A stretch of DNA of 64,000 nucleotides from an uncultured Clostridium sp. (GCA_900553695.1 USEM01000006.1:1-64000); one strand, 5' to 3'; counted from the stretch's first letter, positions 45,901-57,303 are shown. Program-made: numbers and translations. The notes: generated by a model from the letters alone, not told the origin.

Positions 45901-48900
45901 TATTTTTCTATGTCACTTGCTTTTAGCCCTAGATATACTGTTTCTGCCTCTGTTTTAGCTTTTGATAATTCAAATACCTTGCTTATTGTTTTTTCATTTG
46001 AATAGTTACTAATTAATTTTAATATTTGTTCTTCTTCAAAACCTGCTGATATTACTAAGTCTAATGTTGCAGTTTCTCCTGGCATTATTTTTATAGTTTT
46101 CTTTATTGCAAGTCCTGGATCTGTAACTAAACCTAAACTTTTTGAAAATGGTTTTGAATTTTTTATTGCTTCTGGCATTCTTAAATTGCCTGTTCCTATA
46201 AATTTCTCTTTATCTATCTCATATTGTGCATCTCCTATTGTTTCACTTTCTGTGTATAGGCTTACACCTGCATAAATATCTCTTTGCTTTGGTCCACGTT
46301 TTTTTCTTTTTATTAAAATATTTCCATTTCCTATTTCTTTAAATATTAAAAATAGGTTGTTAAATGCCGTATGTGCATAGTCTTGTATATCTGTTGATAA
46401 TACTGGTTCGAAGTAACTTGTAACCTCAAGTGTTTCTACATTATTTCCATTGTTTTTTAGGCTTAATCTCCTTATTTCTACTGGTTCTTCTGGTGCTACT
46501 GTTATTTTGGTTTTTACTTCAATACTACCTTCTATTTTTTTGTATTCTGTTTTATCTTGTGCAAATGTTACCTTTCCTTTGCCTTCTGGTAGGTTTGAAT
46601 ATATTTGCTTTGTGTTTAGGTTCTTTATATAAAAACATATTCCTTGGCTATAGTCTGCTGTTTCTTTGTATCTGTTTATTAATAAGTTTTTATACTTGCT
46701 GTACCCTGTTCCTTTCAGAGTAGAAACTATGGTGTATTTTCCATTTGAAATTACATTTGATATGTTTAGGTTTGTATTTAATTTTGTATATACTTTTTCG
46801 CTATAATTTTCGTAATCTTTTAATTTTAGTTTTTGTACTTTTTCTTTCTTTTCCTTTGTGATTATTGCTTTTTCTGGCATGCGTTCTTGAAGTAATATAT
46901 CTATTGCTTCTATTTCTGGATTTGAACTAAATCTTTTTACTAGTATTTCATTATTAATTAAGTTATTTATTGAAAGTAAAATTAGTCCCTGGTGGTGTGC
47001 CATGTATGTTTTTACTGGTTCATAAGTTTTACCATATTGCAACCTTGATATAGTGTAATCTATTGATTCATAAAAGCCATATTCTCCATACATATCTTGT
47101 CTTTCTAATTGTCTCAAATTATATATTGCTTCTACTGGGTCATATTTTAAACTTAAGAATATTGCATAAGGCGATACCACCATATCTTCTTCTAGTCCTC
47201 TTTTTAGCCCAAGCCATGGTATTCCAAAGGCTTTATATTGATAGTTGTTGTTAAAATCTCTTAGGTTAAACGCCGCTTCTGATATTCCCCATGGAAGATT
47301 TAGCTCTTTAGCATATTCTTTTTGGCTCATTAGCATAAAACGGCAAGATTCATCTAATAAACTTCCTTTGTAAGTTTTTATATTTATATTTGGCATTAAA
47401 TATTCAAATGCAGTTCCAGACCATGATATAAGTCCTTTGTATCTATTTAAGCTAGTTAAAGTCCTACTTAAACTGCTCCAATGTTTTACTGGTACATCTT
47501 GTTTTGCTATTGCAATTAAGCTGGCTTGCCTTGCTTCTGATGCTAATAAGTCATAATATGAGTCTGTTAGTTTATTTTCTTCAACATTGTAACCTATTGA
47601 GAATATTCTTTTCTTTTCATCATATAGAACACTAAAGTTTGTATTTTTAATTATATTATCTATTGAGTTTATAATGTCTGTTGTTTTATCTGTTTGATTT
47701 TCAATTAAGAACTGCTTTAATGTGTATAAATATCCGTATAAAATTTCCACTATCTACTGTTGATACATACCTTGGCACTAGTGGTTCTAGCGTTTTTGTA
47801 TTGTACCAATTATATAAGTGCCCATTCCATTTTTGCAGGTTTTCTATTGTTGTAATCATTTTTTGTATTAAATCTATGGCATTGTTTAGGTCTACAAAGC
47901 CCAAGTCGTAGCTTGAACAAACTGCAAGTAAGCCAAGTCCAATATTTGTTGGCGAAGTTCTATGTGCAATTTTTTCTTTTCTATCCAATTGGTAATTATC
48001 TGGTGGTAGGAAGTTGTTTTCTTGGTTTATATTATCTTCAAAAAACTTCCATGTTTTTTTAGCAACTTCTAAGCAATATTTTACATCTCTTTTAGTAATT
48101 TTCTGTACTGCTTGTTCTTCCTTTTCTTCTTGGCTTATATAGCAAATTATTACTGGTGCAAAAATAAATATTGCTCCAAATATTATGAATGCTACATCAG
48201 TTCTTATAATTTCTGCAATTAGCAGTAAAGCTCCAAAGAGAATATTTGCCCACATACTTTTATAGTATGCTGATATTGTATTCTTGCTTTGTCTTTCCGC
48301 TTCTTCTGATGTCATCCATTCAAGTAAATTTTGTTTTGATATATTTACCCTATATATTGTTTTTACAATTGCATTCAAATTGCTATATGCCTTACTTGGC
48401 AAAACTGCAAGTTCTAAGAAACCTCTTATTATGCTTGCTTTTATTCCACTTATAGATTTTAAAATGTTTTTATGTGCTGATATAAATTCTGAATTTACAT
48501 TTTTTCTAAAAATAATATAGTTAATTATATCTAGAATTGTTGGTGCTTCTAAAGCAATTAATGCAAGTATTGCAATTACTGCACTTGGGAGGTTTAATAT
48601 TTTTAAAATAGAAGAAACCAATAACAATAATGCAACTGTTACTGTAATTAAACTTCTTCTTAAATTATCTAAAATTTTAAATTTTGAAAGAATGTTTAGT
48701 GGGTTTATTTTCTTTGTTTTATCTCTTATTGTAATTACATTTGTAATCCATTTTGCTATCTGCCAGTCTCCTCTTATCCATCTATGGTTTCTTGCTATAT
48801 AGCTACTATATTTGTATGGAAACCCATCTAATACTAGAATATCTGTTGCTAGCCCACATCTTAAGTAACTGCCCTCTAGTAAATCGTGGCTAAGCACTGT

Positions 48901-51025
48901 GTTTTCTGGTATTTCATCACATAATATTTTATGAAAAAGCTCTAAATCGTATATTCCTTTTCCTGTAAAAATTCCTTCTCCAAAGTTATCTTGGTAAACA
49001 TCTGAAATTGCATTTGTATACGAGTCTGTTCCACCCGCTCCTGCATAAATTTTAGCAAATAGACTTTTTCTGCTTGAAACAAGGTCTACACCTACACGTG
49101 GCTGTATAAGTGCATGTCCATCTATTACTATGTTTTTTCTTTTATCAATAACTGGTGTGTTTAATATGTGTGCCATTGCTCCTATAAGTTCTTTTGCTGT
49201 ACCAAGGCTTAAGTTTGTGTCTGCATCTAGTGTTATTACATACTTAATGTTTAATTTATTCTTTATTGTGTTTACTCTAAACTCATCTTTTCCTGTTAGT
49301 ATGAAACTATTAAATTGGCATATCATACCTCTTTTTCGTTCCCAACCCAAGTAGCATTTTTCTCCTCTACACCAAACTCTGTTTCTATATATGAAGTAAA
49401 ACTTTTCTTTTTCTCCTGTTTTTACATATTTTTCGTTTAGTCTTTTTGTCTGTTTTATTCCTTCTTCTATTATATCTTTATCAAAAGGTTCTATTTCATT
49501 TTTTGATGATGTGCAATCTCCGTAATAGTGTAAAATACAGGTTTTCTTCTTTGTTTGCTAAATAATATACTTCAATTTTCTTAAACAATTCTATTACTTT
49601 TTCTTTACTGTTTACAATTGTTGGAATTATTACCATTGTGCTATATTCTTCTGGTATTCCATTTTGAAAAGCAAGCTTTGGTAATGGCTTTGGTTTTACA
49701 AACTTTCCTAGTATATAGTTTAAAGCTTGAATATATATTTCGGAAACTGGTACTACTGAAAGGCATACTACAAATATTGCAACAGGTAAGTTTATTTTAT
49801 AGAAAACGTATATACCAATTAATATGCTAAAAATGATTGTAAATATATATATGCTAGCTATATAGGCGGTAGGCTTTTGTGTTTTTCTTTTTTTCTTTAT
49901 TCCAAGTTTATTGTTTAATAAATTTTCGCCTCTATCTATTAGGTAATAGCCAATATGCTTCTTTTTAGGCTGTTTTGCTTTTTGTGCTAGTTCTAAAACT
50001 TTTTTTGTTATATATATTTCAGACATATTTGTTTTTTGTGATAGCTTTTTAATTTTATTCCTGTAACATTCTTTTGTTTTGTAGTCCATCTTTCTATAAA
50101 CATCTGCTGGGTCTTGCCTTAATAAGTCTTCAACTCCATTTATCTCCTCAAATAAACTTAAGAAGTTTATTCTGTTTATTTGTCGTATACTTGTTATGCT
50201 ATTTCCTATTAAAACTTTTTGAATTGCTATATCAAAGTGTTCTTTCCTAATAACCTCTGAGACTGTAAGGCCTAGCTTGTTTACCTGTTCTTCTAATATG
50301 TTTAAATATGCGTTTCCAGTTTTACCATATCTTTTTAGTTTATAAGACATGTATTCAATAAATGGGAAGCTTGAATTTTTATACATTTTTGTATTTGCTC
50401 TTATCTTTTTATACTGTTGTTTATGGTTTTCTTTTTTATCTACTAATCTTTCTACTATTTCCTCTACTTTGTATTTTTGTATTTGGCTTACCATTATTTT
50501 TTCGCATACTACTCTTATGTTCTCTATAATTGCAATGTTTAAAAATATTGGTAAATTCCATATTTCTTCCATACTAAGTGTTTTTCTACGTTCATATGCT
50601 AATAAGCTTAAAGTTAAAGTTTCTTCATCTACTTTGCTATCTGTATATGATATTATTTCTGAAGCTAGCACATAAATTCTTGCAAAACCCTTATATGTTC
50701 CTGTGCTTATCCCTGGAAAGTTTTTATATTTCTTCTTGGTTAGGTCATTTTTAATGTTTTTTACGGTTTCTTCTATAATGTAAAAATTGTCTAAAAGCCA
50801 CTCTCCTGCGGGATATATGCCTATATTGTTTTTAATATGTTCATTCAAAGTGTTATATGTTATTTGTATGAAATTATAGTTATCCATTAATCTATTAATT
50901 GGATATGTTTCTACGTCGCTTTTCATATCTATTTCATAGTTTACAGCGATTTTTTCCATATAGTTTTGTAATTGTTCTTTATCTAAGGTTACACCTTTTA
51001 GATTTAAGTATTTATAACTTTTCAA
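42959..51025 (-). CDS. Cyclic glucan synthase-like GT84-GH94 protein, three CGG +1 shifts
   Basis: Reading CGG at 49520-49522, 47734-47736 and 44694-44696 as +1 gives one 2687-residue protein, the size of cyclic beta-1,2-glucan synthases. The start is TTG 51025 after GAGAGGG. The N-terminal part has two membrane helices (about 390-445). The GT84 domain contains VITLDADTNLSLG, ENTVLSHDLLEGSYLRCG and RNHRWIRGDWQ, followed by more helices. A glycoamylase-like domain (about 1080-1360, YMAHHQGLILLSI) follows. Two GH94 carbohydrate-processing regions end the protein, with GSGDWNDGMNTVG as catalytic-region motif. Zero-frame reading would give four separate polypeptides, none with a ribosome binding site. 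It stands alone, with a hairpin ahead of its start. Confidence 0.9.
44693..44696 (-). other. CGGA +1 frameshift site 3 in the glucan synthase
   Basis: Zero-frame context AAG CGG AGA. Skipping C gives K-G-D-I-T-K-P, Gly at about residue 2110, and restores 579 codons. Confidence 0.87.
47733..47736 (-). other. CGGA +1 frameshift site 2 in the glucan synthase
   Basis: Zero-frame context ATA CGG ATA. Skipping C gives N-F-I-G-Y-L-Y, the conserved SGNF-G-L element of the domain, at about residue 1097. Confidence 0.88.
49519..49522 (-). other. CGGA +1 frameshift site 1 in the glucan synthase
   Basis: Zero-frame context TTA CGG AGA. Skipping C gives L-L-G-D-C-T at about residue 502, joining the N-terminal region to the GT84 domain. 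Confidence 0.88.
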
Positions 51026-51030
51026 AATAA

Positions 51031-51082
51031 AAACCCTCTCTATTGGTAAATTTATTCATATTTTTACCAATAAAAAGGGTTT
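51031..51082 (-). terminator. Hairpin between deoC and the glucan synthase gene
   Basis: Minus strand AAACCCTTTTTATTGGTAAA pairs with TTTACCAATAGAGAGGGTTTTT. It can end deoC transcripts. The ribosome binding site GAGAGGG of the glucan synthase lies in its 3' arm, so it might also control that gene. Confidence 0.6.
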
Positions 51083-51089
51083 TATACTT

Positions 51090-51734
51090 TTATTTTAACA
51101 TTTCAGCAACTAGTCTACTTGTTCCTAATCTATCTGCACCTGCTTTAACAAATGCTTCTGCATCATCAAAATTCTTTATTCCTCCAGCTGCTTTAATTTT
51201 TTTGCCATTTTTCATGTGTTTTTTAAATAGCTCTATATCTTCTAATGTAGCTCCACCTGTGCTAAAGCCTGTTGATGTTTTTATATAGTCTGCATCAGAT
51301 TGAGATACTATTTCACACATTTTTATCTTTTCTTCTTCTGTTAAAAGACATGTTTCTATTATAACTTTTAAAATTCTTCCATTGCATTTTGATTTTATTC
51401 CATTTATCTCATTTAAGATATAGTCATAATTTTTCTCTTTTAATTTTCCTACATTTATTACCATATCTATTTCATCTGCGCCATCTTCAACTGCTTGCTC
51501 TGTTTCATACATTTTAACTTTGGTTAAATTATATCCATTTGGGAAACCTATTACTGTGCATATTTTCATTTTGTCTCCTACATATTCTTTTGCTTGTTTT
51601 ACAAAGCATGGTGGTATGCAAACAGATGCAGTATTGCATTTTATTGCATCATCACATAGTTTTTTTATGTCTTCCCATGTTGATGTTTGTTTAAGTAAAG
51701 TATGGTCAACTTTTTTTAATATTTCTTCTTTCAT
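51090..51734 (-). CDS. deoC: Deoxyribose-phosphate aldolase
   Basis: A 214-residue TIM-barrel aldolase that splits 2-deoxyribose 5-phosphate into acetaldehyde and glyceraldehyde 3-phosphate. Active-site features: VDHTLLK at the N-terminus, GFPNGYN, the Asp/Lys pair around VIIETCLL, the Schiff-base lysine in DYIKTSTGFSTGGAT near 155, and IKAAGGIKNF near 185. Length is normal for the Gram-positive type. It seems to be monocistronic, followed by the hairpin at 51031. Confidence 0.97.
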   Translation of the reverse strand: MKEEILKKVDHTLLKQTSTWEDIKKLCDDAIKCNTASVCIPPCFVKQAKEYVGDKMKICTVIGFPNGYNLTKVKMYETEQAVEDGADEIDMVINVGKLKEKNYDYILNEINGIKSKCNGRILKVIIETCLLTEEEKIKMCEIVSQSDADYIKTSTGFSTGGATLEDIELFKKHMKNGKKIKAAGGIKNFDDAEAFVKAGADRLGTSRLVAEMLK

Positions 51735-51845
51735 AAAAATTCCTCCCTATTTTATACAAATTTCTTTGTTTTATTGCTTTTTTATTTTTATAATGTTATA
51801 ATCAATTTAACATATTTTTACTAAAGATTTAAGGATGTGATTTAT

Positions 51846-52214
51846 ATGGATAAGTTAATTTTCTCACCTTTAGACATCACAGACATTGAATTAAATAACA
51901 AACCAGAAGAATTATCTATTGAAGATATTTTAAACAATGACGAAGATACAGAAAGTTCTTTAAATAATAGTGAAGTTTTTGAAAATGTTGATACTCTTGA
52001 GTTTCAAAGTTTTAATAGTTTTATTAAAAATGAACAATCTTTAGATAATCAATCTGTTCCAGCTCAAGAAAGTGAAGTTGAATGTACTGCACTTGTTGAG
52101 TTAAAACCTCATGGCTTACTTGTTGCTCAAACTATGTTTAAAAAGAGCATTAGAATTTCCATTAAATCATTTTTAATTTCTTTATCTTTAGGTTTTTTGA
52201 ATTTATTTATTTAA
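51846..52214 (+). CDS. Hypothetical acidic protein with C-terminal membrane segment
   Basis: A 122-residue frame from the ATG at 51846, preceded by AAGGATGTG; a GTG three codons earlier is inside that site. It is rich in Asp, Glu, Asn and Ser (DITDIELNNKPEELSIED). A hydrophobic stretch near the C-terminus (SFLISLSLGFLNLFI) may be a tail anchor. The segment VELKPHGLLVAQTMFKKSIR separates the two parts. I do not recognise it. It is divergent from deoC and ends at a strong terminator shared with mltG. Confidence 0.6.
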   Translation: MDKLIFSPLDITDIELNNKPEELSIEDILNNDEDTESSLNNSEVFENVDTLEFQSFNSFIKNEQSLDNQSVPAQESEVECTALVELKPHGLLVAQTMFKKSIRISIKSFLISLSLGFLNLFI

Positions 52215-52220
52215 AAGTTT

Positions 52221-52250
52221 CGCCCAAAATTATTTTGGGCGTTTTTGTTT
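52221..52250. terminator. Terminator between converging genes
   Basis: CGCCCAAAA-TTA-TTTTGGGCG hairpin followed by TTTTTGTTTTT. It lies 7 bp after the plus-strand stop and just before the mltG 3' end. Confidence 0.85.
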
Positions 52251-53324
52251 TTAATATTCGTACCACATTCCCTCACTTTGCAATTTTTCTATAATTTGCT
52301 CGTGTTCTGCATTTGTTTTTGTGAAATATAGTTTTCCGTTTTTATCTGCTACAAAGAATAAGTAGTCTGTTGTGTTTGGTTCTATTGCAGCTTCTATACT
52401 TGCTTTTCCAATTGAACAAATTGGTCCAACTGGTAGTTTTCCTTCCATTCCTGGTCCCCTTGTATTGTATGGGTTTTTAGCATTTATTTCGCTTAAGTAT
52501 AAATCTCTATCTCCCATATTTGCTTTTACTGAGTAATATGTTGTTACATCACTTCCAAGTGATATATTATTTTTTAGTCTATTATAAAATACGCTTGCTA
52601 CATCTTTTCTATCGCTATCATTCATTCCTTCGGTTTCTACAACTGAAGCAAGTGTTAATAGTTCATGAACTGTGTAATTACTGTTTTCTATTTCTTCTTT
52701 GAAAGGATCTAAAACTTCTTCCATTTTATCTAGCATTTTTCCAAAAATATCTTCTATTTTTTCGTCTTTATTTGCTATTGCATATGTATCTGGAAATAGG
52801 TATCCTTCTAGTGAATAGTAAATATCGGTATTTTTAATTTCATCTGTTAGGAACCAATATTTTGCAATTAGTGTATCTAAGTATTCTTCATTTTTTAATA
52901 ATTCATATACTTCTTCTTGTGTATGATTTGTTTTTGCTTCTATTGTTTCTGCAAGCCACCACATTGGCTTTCCTTCTAGGTATGTTATTGTTGTTTGGTT
53001 TGGATCATACATTATTCCTGTTTGTAGCATATCTGTTATTTCTTTTAGTGTCATGCTTTCTTTTAGGTAATATGTACCTGCTTGGAAGTTTGATATTTTA
53101 TTTAATTTTACATATATTTTGAAAGCGTTTTTGCTTCTTATTAGTTTGTTTTCTTTTAATATGTCCGCAATTGCACTTGTACCACTACCTAGAGGAATTT
53201 CAGTTTTCTTTTCCTCTATATTTTTGCTAACTGGCTTTGTTAATATTTTGTATGTTCCTAAGGCAAGCAATATTGCTACTAATATTACTGCTATTATTAT
53301 AATTATTATCTTCTTCATTTTCAT
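52251..53324 (-). CDS. mltG: Endolytic peptidoglycan transglycosylase MltG
   Basis: A 357-residue membrane-anchored lytic transglycosylase that releases growing glycan strands. A single helix (residues 4-25) is followed by a LysM-like subdomain (GSGTSAIADILKENKLI) and the YceG catalytic region. The catalytic Glu lies in LASVVETEGMNDSDRKDVASVFYNRL near residue 230. The C-terminal PYNTRGPGMEGKLPVGPICSIG block is conserved. It lies 7 bp after the SH3/stalk-domain protein gene, so they are co-transcribed. Confidence 0.95.
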   Translation of the reverse strand: MKMKKIIIIIIAVILVAILLALGTYKILTKPVSKNIEEKKTEIPLGSGTSAIADILKENKLIRSKNAFKIYVKLNKISNFQAGTYYLKESMTLKEITDMLQTGIMYDPNQTTITYLEGKPMWWLAETIEAKTNHTQEEVYELLKNEEYLDTLIAKYWFLTDEIKNTDIYYSLEGYLFPDTYAIANKDEKIEDIFGKMLDKMEEVLDPFKEEIENSNYTVHELLTLASVVETEGMNDSDRKDVASVFYNRLKNNISLGSDVTTYYSVKANMGDRDLYLSEINAKNPYNTRGPGMEGKLPVGPICSIGKASIEAAIEPNTTDYLFFVADKNGKLYFTKTNAEHEQIIEKLQSEGMWYEY

Positions 53325-53331
53325 ACCTCTC

Positions 53332-54471
53332 TTATTTAACTTCTGTTATTAAGTAATTTACTATTCCTGTGTATGTTTCTGTATTTATTCCATTGTTACT
53401 GTTTATTACTAGATTTGCCTTTATTCCACGTTCTTTTAGTTTTGGTGCAAGCTCTACAATAAATCTTTCTACGTTTTTATCTATACTATCTGCTATTATG
53501 TTTATTCCGTTTATGTCATCTTTTCTAGCTATACTTGCAATGTTTTTTACTGTTTTTGTTCTCTCATCAAAATTGCTTAAATCAACATCTCCAATTTTCA
53601 AATTAGCCCATACTTTAGTATTTTCACTGCTTTTTAAAGTTTCTGTATTTTTTATTAAAATGCCATCATTTGTTAATTCAAGTAAGTCTTGTATAACTAT
53701 TTTTTCACTATCCAAATCTATTGTTTCTCCATCTTTTAGGCTAATATTAATATTTTGTGTTTGCACTTCTTGTTCCATATCTTTTCTTAGTATGTATTCA
53801 TTAGTTAATGTGTTTGCTTTTACGTATCCAACAATTCCATCTTCTGTTCTAATTAATCTCCAGCCCTTGCTTGTTGTATAAAATGCGCTAACAGTTTGGC
53901 CAATTTCAAGCTTTCCAATCTTTTTAGATAATGCTCTTGGTTTAAAACGTATATCAGTTTCTGTATCACATTCTGCTTTTATCATACCTTTGTTTAGTTT
54001 ATCTATTATAACTATTTTTTCTGTTTCTAAGTAACTTGTTTCTATATTATACACAGTTTCCACTTTTTTAATTGGCACATATACAGTATTATCAGCTTCT
54101 ATTGCTTGGTAAAGTGTATCAAACACAGAGCCATCTATTTTAATTTCTTTTTCATTTAGTTTCATACTTGCAACTGTTACTTCTGATGTAGCAATTAGCA
54201 ATTTTTCCTCTGCATCATAATAAAATGTTTTGTCTAATAGTTGCTGTATATCTTCCTTTGATATATATACAACTCCGTTCTCATCTAAGTAAATTGGCTT
54301 TTGAAGCTTCTCTGTAACATTCTCGTCCCCAATTACTAGGTTTATAACATTCTGAAATTTGTTTCTTTTATACCCAGGTGCTGTGTTTATTATAAATGCC
54401 ACTATTATTAGTGCTATTACTCCAATTATTATATTTCTTATGAATTTTCCTTTTTGTATTTTAAGTTTCAT
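53332..54471 (-). CDS. Membrane-anchored stalk/SH3-domain protein
   Basis: A 379-residue protein from the ATG at 54471 after AAAGGGATAATTAT. A helix at about residues 11-30 anchors it. Residues 50-160 resemble a copper amine oxidase N-terminal 'stalk' domain (VYISKEDIQQLLDKTFYYD). Residues 180-235 form an SH3b-like domain (GWRLIRTEDGIVGYVKANTL). The C-terminal part from 250 resembles the first half of a GH18-like fold (INGINIIAD), but it ends before a complete barrel, so catalysis is doubtful. It may bind wall sugars. It precedes mltG. Confidence 0.75.
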   Translation of the reverse strand: MKLKIQKGKFIRNIIIGVIALIIVAFIINTAPGYKRNKFQNVINLVIGDENVTEKLQKPIYLDENGVVYISKEDIQQLLDKTFYYDAEEKLLIATSEVTVASMKLNEKEIKIDGSVFDTLYQAIEADNTVYVPIKKVETVYNIETSYLETEKIVIIDKLNKGMIKAECDTETDIRFKPRALSKKIGKLEIGQTVSAFYTTSKGWRLIRTEDGIVGYVKANTLTNEYILRKDMEQEVQTQNINISLKDGETIDLDSEKIVIQDLLELTNDGILIKNTETLKSSENTKVWANLKIGDVDLSNFDERTKTVKNIASIARKDDINGINIIADSIDKNVERFIVELAPKLKERGIKANLVINSNNGINTETYTGIVNYLITEVK

Positions 54472-54656
54472 ATAATTATCCCTTTCTTTTTTCTTTAAAT
54501 AGTATATCAAAAAATTAGAAAGAATAATATAGTTTTTTGGAAAATTTTTAAATTTTTTGAGGTAAATAAAAACAAAAATCGTTTATCAAATTATTTCATT
54601 TTTTAAACGATTTTTGTTTATTATTTATTTAGAGCTATCTTAATTTTTACTAAACT

Positions 54657-55610
54657 CTAAAGTGACTTCATCTGTTCTTCAGTTACAACTTCAACTGTTG
54701 TTGTGCTTGCATTGCTTTCAGCTTCTACTCTAGTTTTCATTGTATCATTTAGGACATAAATTTTGAGATTAGAATTAGAATTATAAAATGCCTTATTTCC
54801 GATACTTACATCAGTTGCTAATATCTTAATTATAATTTGTTTTATATTAGTGTTATAAAAAACAAACTCTCCTATTTTTTTTACATTTTTTGGAATGATA
54901 ATTCCCTCTAAACTATTACAATTTTGGAAAGAATAGTCCTTTATCGTTTCTAAGCTTTGAGGCAAATTGATTTTTGTTAAAGATGTACAATTGCTTATTG
55001 CCCCAATTCCTAAGTTTTTAATTCCTTCTCCAATAATTATTTTATTTATATATGGGCAAACGCATGTATCGCTTTGTCCTAAATAATACATAAATTCAGA
55101 TTTTTGCCATCCCATTGCTTGCTTTGGATTGCCATTTTCAATTACTGCTAAATCCCCCATTGTACCTTTGCCTTCAATTACTAGGTTATATTCGTCTCCT
55201 TCTTTAAATGTATATGTTTCACCATTAAACTCAAAACTACTTGGGGTTATCTTGTTCCCTGTTTTATATAGTTTTGCTACTATATCTCCCTCGGCCTTTC
55301 CACCTTCTTCTATTGTATCACTCCATTCTCCTCCATCTGCACATGTCCATGCCATTATCCAGCCATCTGGGTCATATTGCTCATTACCTTCTATATAATC
55401 TTCTACACTAGCATATTTCTTTCTATTAACTTCTATTGTTCCTCCATTTCCTTCTTCTTCTGCCACTTTATTATATTTTTCCACTGTCTTTTCTGCTGTT
55501 CCTATTAAGTTACTTTTTACTACCACATTCACACTCACTGCCACTAGTATTAACATTACTATTATTGTTATTATTAACGCAACTAGTGTTATACCCTTTT
55601 CTTTTCTCAT
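54657..55610 (-). CDS. Pilin-like surface protein with BspA-type leucine-rich repeats
   Basis: A 317-residue protein. The N-terminus RKEKGITLVALIITIIVMLILV is a class III prepilin-like signal: a basic segment, G|ITL cleavage region and a long hydrophobic helix. The rest is extracellular. From about residue 195 it contains BspA-like leucine-rich repeats (NLGIGAISNCTSLTKINLPQSL, ETIKDYSFQNCNSL, KKIGEFVFYN). Such repeats mediate adhesion in gut anaerobes. It follows a paralogue with the same N-terminus. No pilus assembly genes are nearby, so its secretion route is not shown here. Confidence 0.8.
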   Translation of the reverse strand: MRKEKGITLVALIITIIVMLILVAVSVNVVVKSNLIGTAEKTVEKYNKVAEEEGNGGTIEVNRKKYASVEDYIEGNEQYDPDGWIMAWTCADGGEWSDTIEEGGKAEGDIVAKLYKTGNKITPSSFEFNGETYTFKEGDEYNLVIEGKGTMGDLAVIENGNPKQAMGWQKSEFMYYLGQSDTCVCPYINKIIIGEGIKNLGIGAISNCTSLTKINLPQSLETIKDYSFQNCNSLEGIIIPKNVKKIGEFVFYNTNIKQIIIKILATDVSIGNKAFYNSNSNLKIYVLNDTMKTRVEAESNASTTTVEVVTEEQMKSL

Positions 55611-55657
55611 TTTTATCTTTTCCTTTTCTTTTATACTAAAAGTATTTCTACAATCTG

Positions 55658-57149
55658 TTATTCAATAATTGTATACCCGCTTGCTGAATCATATGATAAT
55701 TTTATATTTGATTGTAAATATACCACTGGACGAACGCCAAAAGAATATGCTGGTCCGAGTATCTTGAGCAGTTGTACTAGCGTCAGCTGGGTTTGAAGAA
55801 TATAGATCGACATAAGCTTCTGAACCATTACTATCTATGTAGTATATATCATAGTAAGCTGTAATCGTTTTTGAGTGTCTTATATAACGTGATGCTAATC
55901 CATATTCTGCATTTGCTTTAACTACTGTTGTTGGCAGAGTTTTACTTCCACTGTATTTGTAATCATATATTGTTACTGTTTCTTGATTTCCTAGTTGATT
56001 CCATTGATGACCTTGCTCTGTTTCTGCCATTGAAGTATTTGCATCTAATGACATAAAGTAAAAAGGTTTATTATCACCTGTATTAACTAATGATTGCTCT
56101 GTTCTAATATTAAATTGTTCTAAAGATATACCGCTTTTTACATATTTATATGTGGCTACTCTTGACTTTGTATATCCTAAATCTTCCATTGTAAAGCTTC
56201 TTCCTCCAGTAGCACCTATTCCTGTTATATTATATTTACTAGAATCTGCATATTTTCCTTTTCCATATACTGCACTTGCATTGTTTAACTCATTTACAAA
56301 GTTTGCATATGATTCTTGCTTTGCCCCAAATAGCATGTATTTAGTTTGATTACTGTTGTATCCACCTGATGTTGGTTGTACAATATCCTTTGTGGTTATC
56401 TTTATTTGTCCATTTTCATCGCCAAGTACAATCCACTCAATCCCACTATTGTTTACAACAGAATATACGGCATTTGAATCTGTCGATCTTGAACTTCCCC
56501 TTGCTACTGTTGTTGATGTATAACTTGCAGAAACTGTACTTCCATTTGTTCCAAGATATTCATGATAATTTATTTTTGCTCCTATTTCTAGTCCCTGTTG
56601 GCACATAGTACATTTTCCATTTACATAGTTGTGTTGTCCTGTTGCAGGTATCTTTTCAATTTGCTCTATTCCACATACTGTACATATTCTCTTTTTTGTA
56701 CCTTCTTGAATGCATGTTGGTTGTTTGATTATTTCCCATGGTCCATATGTATGATTTGTACAACCTGTTTCAGTTTCTCCACATCTTGTGCAAACTCTGC
56801 TGACGAAATTGTGTCCAAGTGCAGATAGTTCTACCTCTACAATTTTACCACATTTTTCGCATATCATTTGTTTTTTTCCTGGTGCTGTACATGTTGGTTG
56901 TGTAATAATATTTCCTTCTTTCCAAATATGTGAACAAAAATCTCTTTCTATTTCATCAAATTCATTCATTAAATCATCTACGATACCTTGCTGTTCTTCA
57001 ACTTTTGCGTTTGTACCTTTTACCGCTTTTTCAGCACTGCCAAATAAATCCCCCTTAATTAATAGATTAATGCTTACACCAGTTAATATTAAAAGAATTA
57101 TTATGGTTATAATTAGTGCAATTAAAGTTATTCCTTTGTTCTTTCTCAT
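55658..57149 (-). CDS. Pilin-like surface protein with Cys-rich repeats, one CGG +1 shift
   Basis: A 496-residue protein. The N-terminus RKNKGITLIALIITIIILLILTG is a prepilin-like signal shared with the next gene. Residues 70-190 hold three imperfect repeats with PTC...G...C..CG patterns, a cysteine repeat common on clostridial surface proteins. The C-terminal domain includes MSLDANTSM and ends, after reading CGG at 55755-55757 as +1, DTGPAYSFGVRPVVYL and 18 more residues. GVRPVV-L is the expected end of this domain class. The zero frame instead gives DTRTSIFFWRSSSG, without family features. Confidence 0.82.
55754..55757 (-). other. CGGA +1 frameshift site in the Cys-rich pilin-like gene
   Basis: Zero-frame context ACT CGG ACC. 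Skipping C gives T-G-P-A-Y-S-F-G-V-R-P-V-V. Both frames stay open for about 30 codons here, so the evidence is the motif and not a stop. Confidence 0.8.
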
Positions 57150-57303
57150 TTTCTACTCTCCCCTTTTTGTTTCTTGCTTTTATACAAATTTGGCAACTCT
57201 ACAAAAAGCAATACCATTTATCAATATTTTATAATAAAATAATTAAAATTACAATACATTTTTAAATTTGTAATATAAATGTCATAATCTGAATTTTTAC
57301 AAT

